Below, piece by piece: positions 58,879 to 64,000 of a stretch of DNA of 64,000 nt. The notes under the pieces are model-generated. The model was not told where the DNA came from. It searched no databases and saw only the letters and a list, made by a program, of their open reading frames with translations. The stretch is from Georgenia subflava (GTDB lineage: Bacteria; Actinomycetota; Actinomycetes; Actinomycetales; Actinomycetaceae): positions 372,001-436,000 of the forward strand of contig NZ_VUKD01000002.1 of the NCBI RefSeq assembly GCF_009193155.1, written 5' to 3'. Each line of letters begins with the position of its first letter. Within the stretch, counting starts at the first letter, position 1. The translations under genes and the position numbers were made by a program.

Positions 58879-59676
58879 TCAGGGGTGCGTGACGTCGTCG
58901 AGCTCGATCCACGCGACGGCGCCGTCCGCGCTGGTGACCTCGACAGGTCCGGCGATCGGGTCGCTGCCGGGGATCCACACCGCCCACCAGCCGTCGGTGA
59001 CCGAGGCCTCGGCGGTCCTGCCGCTCGCGGTGGTGATGGTGATGCTCTCGACCTCCGGCCCGGCCATGCCGTAGGCGGTGGTCACCGAGCCCTCGCCCGC
59101 GCCGTCACCCGCTCCCCACGAGCTCTCACCGGTGGCCAGGGCGAGAAGGCCGGTGCCCGCAGGTGAGGACGGCAGGGGCGCCGGACCCGACATGCTGTTG
59201 GCCATGGCGTCCCAGCCGGAGGCGGTGCCGACGCCGTCCGTGATGAAGCACTCCTGGTAGCCGCGCACCCCTGCCTGCAGGACGAAGGTGTAGTCGCCGC
59301 GCTGCTCGGCGATGACCGGCGTCACCGCCTCGGTCTCCGTGCCCTCCGGGTTGGCCGGAATCCCGGCGGGGCACCGGGCGGCGCTCTCGGTGGTCGCGGC
59401 TCGGGGGAGGGCGAGCGGCACCGGCTCCCAGGAGGCGAAAGCCGGCGGTGCTGCGCTCGGCCACAGTGCCGACGCGACGGCGACCAGCACGGTCGCGGAC
59501 GCGACGCCCGCGAGCGCCAGCCGTGAGACCCGACGGGGCGGGTTCTGGGTGTCGCGGGGCTGGGCGAGGACCCACGCAAGGGTCGAGTCGCTGTCCGCCG
59601 GCGAGGCAGGGGGCTCGCCGACGGACGGATCGAGCTGGGACAGCCGGTGCAGGACCGTGTTCTCGGTGGCGCTCAT
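58879..59676 (-). CDS. Single-pass membrane protein coupled to an ECF sigma factor
   Basis: A 265-residue protein: about 50 cytoplasmic residues (ENTVLHRLSQLDPSVGEPPA, STLAWVLAQPRDTQNPPRR), one membrane helix near 53-71 (LALAGVASATVLVAVASALW) and an extracytoplasmic domain with two or more Cys (ARCPAGIPANPEG, YQECFITDG). Topology and the 4-bp overlap with the sigma gene fit an anti-sigma factor, but the zinc-binding HxxxCxxC motif is missing. It may be a different type of sigma partner. Confidence 0.72.
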   Translation of the reverse strand: MSATENTVLHRLSQLDPSVGEPPASPADSDSTLAWVLAQPRDTQNPPRRVSRLALAGVASATVLVAVASALWPSAAPPAFASWEPVPLALPRAATTESAARCPAGIPANPEGTETEAVTPVIAEQRGDYTFVLQAGVRGYQECFITDGVGTASGWDAMANSMSGPAPLPSSPAGTGLLALATGESSWGAGDGAGEGSVTTAYGMAGPEVESITITTASGRTAEASVTDGWWAVWIPGSDPIAGPVEVTSADGAVAWIELDDVTHP

Positions 59677-60215
59677 CGCGCTTCTGTCCTCTCTGCCAGG
59701 ACCGTGGGCCGGGCGGCCGGGGACTTCTCGGCCGGGAGCCGGTCGAGCAGGTCCAGCAGGTGGCGGCGGGCACGCAGCAGCCGGACGGAGTAGGTGCCCT
59801 GGCGGCAGCCCAGGACGGCAGCGGCCTCGCGCGAGGTGAGCCCGTCCCAGGCGGTGAGGGCGATGACCTCGCGCTCGCCGTCGGTGAGCCTCGCCCAGGC
59901 GCGGGCCAGGTCCGTCAGGCCCGCGACCTCGGCGGCGATCTCCGTCGGCGCAGGCTCGGGCTCCCGGGCGAGGCGCACGCCGAGCGCCTGCCACCGTCCG
60001 TGCCCCCGGGTCATCGTGAGCATCACCCGACGGGCGATCCCGAACAGCCACGGACGCGCCTCGGACGGGAGATCGTCCAGCCGGCGCCAGACGACGAGGA
60101 ACGTCTCGGCCACGGCGTCCTCGACCTGCGGTGGGGGCAGCCTGCGACGCACGAAGCGTTCGAGGTCGCCGCGGTGCTCGGCATAGACCCGCGCGAAGCG
60201 TTCCTCGTCCGTCAC
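59673..60215 (-). CDS. ECF-type RNA polymerase sigma factor
   Basis: A 180-residue sigma-70 family protein. Region 2 is [20 protein letters not shown] with [20 protein letters not shown]; region 4 is [20 protein letters not shown] with [20 protein letters not shown] and [11 protein letters not shown]. The GTG at 60215 gives a normal ECF length. Its stop overlaps the partner gene by 4 bp. The 278 bp upstream, shared with pcrA, holds likely promoters for both; GTAAGAAG near 60279 (minus strand) might be an ECF -35 box, but this is a guess. Confidence 0.88.
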   Translation of the reverse strand: MTDEERFARVYAEHRGDLERFVRRRLPPPQVEDAVAETFLVVWRRLDDLPSEARPWLFGIARRVMLTMTRGHGRWQALGVRLAREPEPAPTEIAAEVAGLTDLARAWARLTDGEREVIALTAWDGLTSREAAAVLGCRQGTYSVRLLRARRHLLDLLDRLPAEKSPAARPTVLAERTEAR

Positions 60216-60493
60216 CGCTGACCACCCTGTGCTCGAAGCCCTGTCACTGCGTACATTGCCGGGAGCACGGCACTTCTTACACCGCGACCTGCCGCAGACG
60301 GCGTCGGAACCGTGTGCCGGCCTTCTCCGGGCTGGTCGGCCGCTCCAGCTCAAACCGGCCGGCACGGTCTGACCACTCGGTGTGGCTGGGCGCCGACGGC
60401 TGGGTTCTCGAAGAAACGTCCGTGCGGCTGCGCCGGTGCGCCTGTGGGCCGGTGCCGCCGGTGTCGGTGCGGGCGCTTAGCATGGCTGTCGCC

Positions 60494-63118
60494 ATGATCT
60501 CTTTGTTCGACAACCTCCCGCTGCCAGGTCTCGCCGGCGGCGACCATCCTCTGCCCGCCGCCGTCCCGCCCCGGGACGACGACGCGACGACCGGTGCGCC
60601 GTCGCCGTCCGCGGCAGGCGCCGCCGAGGACCCGGTCGCCCGGGCCCGTCGGCGCGCCCTGCAGGCGGGCGGCGCGGGCGGCGCGGAAGAACCCGGCGGG
60701 CACGGGCTCGACCCCGCGGCGCTCCTCGAGGGGCTCAATCCCCAGCAGCGTGCCGCGGTCGTCCACTCCGGCGGTCCGCTGCTCATCGTCGCCGGCGCGG
60801 GCTCGGGCAAGACCCGGGTGCTGACCCACCGCATCGCCCACCTGCTCGCCACCCGCCGGGCCCAGCCCGGCCAGATCCTCGCGATCACCTTCACGAACAA
60901 GGCCGCCGCCGAGATGCGCGAGCGCGTCGTCGACCTCGTCGGGCCGGGCGGGCAGCGGATGTGGGTGTCCACGTTCCACTCCGCCTGCGTGCGGATCCTG
61001 CGCAAGGAGCACGAGGTCCTCGGCCTGCGGTCGAGCTTCTCGATCTACGACGCCGCCGACTCCCAGCGGCTGATGACCCTGGTGTGCCGGCAGCTCGACC
61101 TCGACCCCAAGCGCTACCCGCCGCGGAGCTTCTCCCGCAAGGTCTCGGACCTGAAGAACGAGCTGGTCGACCCCGAGGACTTCGCGGCCACCGTGAGCGA
61201 GTCGAACAGCTTCGACTCCGCGCTCTCGCAGGCGTACACGCTGTACAACCAGCGACTGCGTCAGGCGCACGCGCTGGACTTCGACGACCTCATCATGACC
61301 ACGGTGAACCTGCTCCAGGCGTTCCCCGCCGTGGCCGAGCACTACCGCCGGCGCTTCCGCCACGTGCTGGTCGACGAGTACCAGGACACCAACCACGCCC
61401 AGTACGTGCTGGTCCGCGAGCTGGCGGGCGTCGACCGGGACGGCGACGGCCGGGCCGACGGCGACGCGCGCGGGCTTCCGCCGGCCGAGCTGACGGTGGT
61501 CGGCGACGCGGACCAGTCGATCTACGCCTTCCGCGGCGCGACGATCCGCAACATCCTCGAGTTCGAGGAGGACTACCCGCAGGCGACGACGATCCTGCTC
61601 GAGCAGAACTACCGCTCCACCCAGAACATCCTCACCGCCGCGAACGCGGTCATCTCCCTCAACCCGGGGCGCCGCGCCAAGAACCTGTGGACCGACTCCG
61701 GCGACGGGCCGAAGATCGTGGGCTACGTGGCCGACTCCGAGCACGAGGAGGCGCGGTTCATCGCCGAGGAGATCGACCGCCTCGGCGACGACCGCGGCAC
61801 CCGGCCGGGCGACGTCGCCGTCTTCTACCGCACCAACGCCCAGTCCCGCGCGCTGGAGGAGGTGCTGGTCCGCACCGGGATCCCGTACAAGGTGGTCGGC
61901 GGGACCCGCTTCTACGAGCGCAAGGAGATCAAGGACGCGGTCGCCTACCTGCGGGCCGTCGTCAACCCCGACGACGCCGTCAACCTCCGTCGCATCCTCA
62001 ACGTGCCCAAGCGCGGACTGGGGGACCGCAGCGAGGGCCTGCTCGCCGCGCACGCCGAGCGCGAGCGCGTCTCCTTCGGTCAGGCAATCGCCAACGCCGC
62101 CGCCGAGGGCGAGGAGGCCGACACGGTGCCCGAGGTCATCGGCCTGACGACCCGGGCACGCACCCAGGTCCGCGCCTTCCACGAGCTGCTCACCGGCCTG
62201 CGCGACCTCGAGCTCTCGGGCGCGAGCCCGGCGGAGGTGCTCGACGCCGCCCTCGACCGCTCCGGCTACCTCGCCGAGCTCCGCGCCAGCGAGGACCCGC
62301 AGGACGCCACCCGGGTCGAGAACCTCGCCGAGCTCCACGCGGTGGCCGCCGAGTTCACCGAGCTCGACCCCGAGGGGGGCCTCGGCGACTTCCTCGAACG
62401 GGTCTCGCTGGTGGCCGACACGGACCAGATCCCCGACGCCGACGGCGCCGACCAGGGACAGGTCACCCTCATGACCGTCCACACCGCCAAGGGGCTGGAG
62501 TTCCCGGTCGTCTTCGTCACCGGGATGGAGGACGGCACGTTCCCGCACCAGCGCTCCCTCGGCGAGGAGGACGAGCTCTCCGAGGAGCGCCGCCTCGCCT
62601 ACGTCGCGCTCACCCGCGCGCGGGAGCGGCTCTACCTCTCCCGTGCCGCGGTCCGTACCGCCTGGGGCATGCCGCAGGAGCTGCCGGCGTCGAGGTTCCT
62701 CGACGACATCCCCGGCGACCTGCTCGACTGGCGCCGCGCCGAGTCCTCGATGGAGACCCTGCGCGCCTCCGGCCGCGGCGGGTACGGATCCGGCGGGTTC
62801 GGCAGCCAGCGCACGGGCGGCTGGGGGAGCGGCCGCGGCGGGTCCGCTGCCGCCACGCGCAGCGGACCCGCGCGGACCGGCAAGCTCGGCACGACGTCGA
62901 CAGCCACGACGGCCCCCAGCTTCGGCTCCGCCGCACCGCGGCCCGCCGGCGACATCCCGGGCCTCGACGTGGGGGACAAGGTCACCCACGACAGCTACGG
63001 CGTCGGCACCGTGATCGCCCTGGAGGGCGGCGGGTCGTCCGCGGTGGCGAAGATCGACTTTGGCGGCGGTCAGGTCAAGCGGCTGCTGCTGCGCTACTCG
63101 CCGGTGACGAAGCTCTGA
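60494..63118 (+). CDS. pcrA: UvrD/PcrA-type ATP-dependent DNA helicase
   Basis: An 874-residue superfamily 1A helicase moving 3' to 5' on DNA in repair. Motif I is [20 protein letters not shown], Ia [77 protein letters not shown] and [15 protein letters not shown]. About 70 disordered residues precede motif I, and a Gly/Ser/Arg linker leads to a C-terminal Tudor-like domain ([15 protein letters not shown]) that binds RNA polymerase in PcrA. ATG 60494 is preferred to 60482, as TAGCAT at 60478 would be the -10 box. Confidence 0.95.
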   Translation: MISLFDNLPLPGLAGGDHPLPAAVPPRDDDATTGAPSPSAAGAAEDPVARARRRALQAGGAGGAEEPGGHGLDPAALLEGLNPQQRAAVVHSGGPLLIVAGAGSGKTRVLTHRIAHLLATRRAQPGQILAITFTNKAAAEMRERVVDLVGPGGQRMWVSTFHSACVRILRKEHEVLGLRSSFSIYDAADSQRLMTLVCRQLDLDPKRYPPRSFSRKVSDLKNELVDPEDFAATVSESNSFDSALSQAYTLYNQRLRQAHALDFDDLIMTTVNLLQAFPAVAEHYRRRFRHVLVDEYQDTNHAQYVLVRELAGVDRDGDGRADGDARGLPPAELTVVGDADQSIYAFRGATIRNILEFEEDYPQATTILLEQNYRSTQNILTAANAVISLNPGRRAKNLWTDSGDGPKIVGYVADSEHEEARFIAEEIDRLGDDRGTRPGDVAVFYRTNAQSRALEEVLVRTGIPYKVVGGTRFYERKEIKDAVAYLRAVVNPDDAVNLRRILNVPKRGLGDRSEGLLAAHAERERVSFGQAIANAAAEGEEADTVPEVIGLTTRARTQVRAFHELLTGLRDLELSGASPAEVLDAALDRSGYLAELRASEDPQDATRVENLAELHAVAAEFTELDPEGGLGDFLERVSLVADTDQIPDADGADQGQVTLMTVHTAKGLEFPVVFVTGMEDGTFPHQRSLGEEDELSEERRLAYVALTRARERLYLSRAAVRTAWGMPQELPASRFLDDIPGDLLDWRRAESSMETLRASGRGGYGSGGFGSQRTGGWGSGRGGSAAATRSGPARTGKLGTTSTATTAPSFGSAAPRPAGDIPGLDVGDKVTHDSYGVGTVIALEGGGSSAVAKIDFGGGQVKRLLLRYSPVTKL

Positions 63119-63169
63119 CCGGCGGGGCAGCGGGGACGACTCCGTGGCCCGCTCGTCCTGCCCGGCTGG

Positions 63170-63237
63170 TCGGGCACGGGCTGGCGTCGGGCACGGGCTG
63201 GCGTCGGGCACGGGCTGGCGTCGGGCACGGGCCAGCC
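63170..63237. repeat. 17-bp tandem repeat x4 after pcrA
   Basis: TCGGGCACGGGCTGGCG is repeated exactly three times from 63170 with a fourth, diverged copy, 51 bp after the pcrA stop and 28 bp before the end of the convergent gene. Confidence 0.9.
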
Positions 63238-63265
63238 GTGGCAACCTCGGCGAGCACAGGAACAG

Positions 63266-63874
63266 TCAGGCGACGCTGGGCTCGGAGGTGCGGCCGCGGT
63301 GCACCGCCTGGGTGACGGGGGCGGTCCGACCGAGGAGCGCGACGCCGAGGTACATCAGCACCTCCGGGTAGGCGGGGTGCGCCCAGTCGGAGCCGAGCGC
63401 GCCGAGGCCGAACGTGAGGACGAAGGCCACGGCCACCCCGGCGAGCAGGGCGGCGCCCGGACGCATCTCGGGCCGGCGCAGCAGGAGGATGCCCAGCACC
63501 GCGCTGACAGGGAAGGCCAGCACGAACGCAGCGGTCCCCAGCGCGCCCAGCAACTGTGGGGCGTCATCGATCCGTACGACGATCCCGACGACGAACGGCA
63601 CTGCGAGCATCACGAGGAGCACGACGAGGAGCCGCCTGGTCCACCGGACCGCGGACCGGCCAACGTCGATCCGCGCGGCGTCCCTGACCAGGACGGCGGC
63701 GAGCAGCGCGAACAGCACGCCGTGCGACACCGTAGCGACGTAGTACGCCCAGTCGGGGCCGCCGTCGGTGAAGACGGAAGGTCGTCCGGTCAGGCCGTGG
63801 GTGACGGCATCGGTCAGCGCGACCGCCGAGACGGTGGCGGCCGCAGCGAGAGCGGCGAGCGTGAGACGGTTCAT
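63266..63874 (-). CDS. Membrane protein, six predicted helices
   Basis: A 202-residue protein: helices LTLAALAAAATVSAVALTDA, YVATVSHGVLFALLAAVLV, LLVVLLVMLAVPFVVGIVV, LGALGTAAFVLAFPVSAVLG, AALLAGVAVAFVLTFGLGAL and a last one near VLMYLGVALLGR. No domain is recognised. ATG 63874 has GAGGAGC upstream and gives a clean N-terminus. The remaining 126 bp to the window edge hold only its likely promoter (TAGCGT on the minus strand near 63925). Confidence 0.78.
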   Translation of the reverse strand: MNRLTLAALAAAATVSAVALTDAVTHGLTGRPSVFTDGGPDWAYYVATVSHGVLFALLAAVLVRDAARIDVGRSAVRWTRRLLVVLLVMLAVPFVVGIVVRIDDAPQLLGALGTAAFVLAFPVSAVLGILLLRRPEMRPGAALLAGVAVAFVLTFGLGALGSDWAHPAYPEVLMYLGVALLGRTAPVTQAVHRGRTSEPSVA

Positions 63875-64000
63875 GGCTTGCTCCTCGAACGAGGCGCACC
63901 CGGCGTGCGCCGACGACCTCGACGCTAGGGACCGGGTGGCACGGGCCGCGTCCTGCCCGGAGGACGTGCTTCTCGCCACGCCGGTCAGTCGTGCGGTCGC

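Noticed and set aside
60131-60493. Upstream in-frame extension of the helicase
   Set aside because: Composition is Arg/Cys-rich, it is antisense to the sigma-factor start, and PcrA proteins begin close to the MISLFD-type N-terminus.

Overview
The window is about 64 kb of very GC-rich DNA with many GTG starts, tight ATGA/GTGA overlaps, a WhiB regulator, t6A and nucleotide genes laid out as in actinobacteria, a CIRCE-controlled groES and a phosphoketolase-Pta-AckA cluster. This points to an actinobacterium, probably of the Micrococcales (Cellulomonas/Georgenia-like). That placement is inference from gene content and protein style. I see no integrase, transposase, phage gene, CRISPR array, tRNA or rRNA, so this looks like core chromosome.

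Layout. 1-5.9 kb: end of a DUF5709 gene, an ABC-F ATPase, rplM-rpsI with a strong promoter and structured leader, glmM and a DedA membrane protein. 5.9-16.3 kb: coaA (minus), then glmS, acpS, nnr, alr, tsaE, a membrane-anchored protein, tsaB, rimI and a sulfurtransferase, serving amino-sugar and cell-wall precursors, acyl carrier protein activation, NAD(P)HX repair and t6A tRNA modification; a nitroreductase follows on the minus strand. 16.5-21.1 kb: sdhC-sdhA-sdhB and tsaD. 21.3-26.4 kb: a PadR-controlled membrane gene, an MFS exporter, a glutamate-cysteine ligase family enzyme and a THUMP-like methyltransferase, all minus. 26.5-36.5 kb: CIRCE-groES, whiB, a MerR-type regulator, guaB, a DnaQ-fold exonuclease, a Nudix hydrolase, a membrane protein, a GuaB-like protein lacking the catalytic cysteine, ptsH and fumC. 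36.7-44.2 kb: ackA-pta and xfp (minus, bifid shunt), then a SURF1 protein. 44.5-57.7 kb: an F420/NADP oxidoreductase-like protein, a heterodimeric ABC exporter, a DUF3817 protein, guaA, a GT4 glycosyltransferase, small membrane proteins and a PspC / PspC-histidine kinase / LuxR-type regulator module. 57.8-64 kb: two small membrane proteins, an ECF sigma factor with a membrane partner, pcrA/uvrD and a last membrane protein.

Three non-coding patterns recur. (1) At least nine genes have a TANNNT -10 box ending exactly 6-7 nt before the start codon and no Shine-Dalgarno, so they are probably transcribed leaderless. (2) Short GC-rich tandem repeats with unrelated units sit beside gene ends; in several cases the repeat unit contains the gene's own last codons and stop codon. 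(3) Two long hairpins at 2.1 and 36.5 kb share a core and an ATA-type loop but have different, internally complementary arms.

The most notable protein-level observation is the ABC exporter at 45-49 kb. One half has lost its P-loop, Walker B aspartate and H-loop, and the other half has lost its LSGGQ signature. The losses are complementary, leaving exactly one intact ATP site. I found no complete, clearly undescribed multi-gene system.
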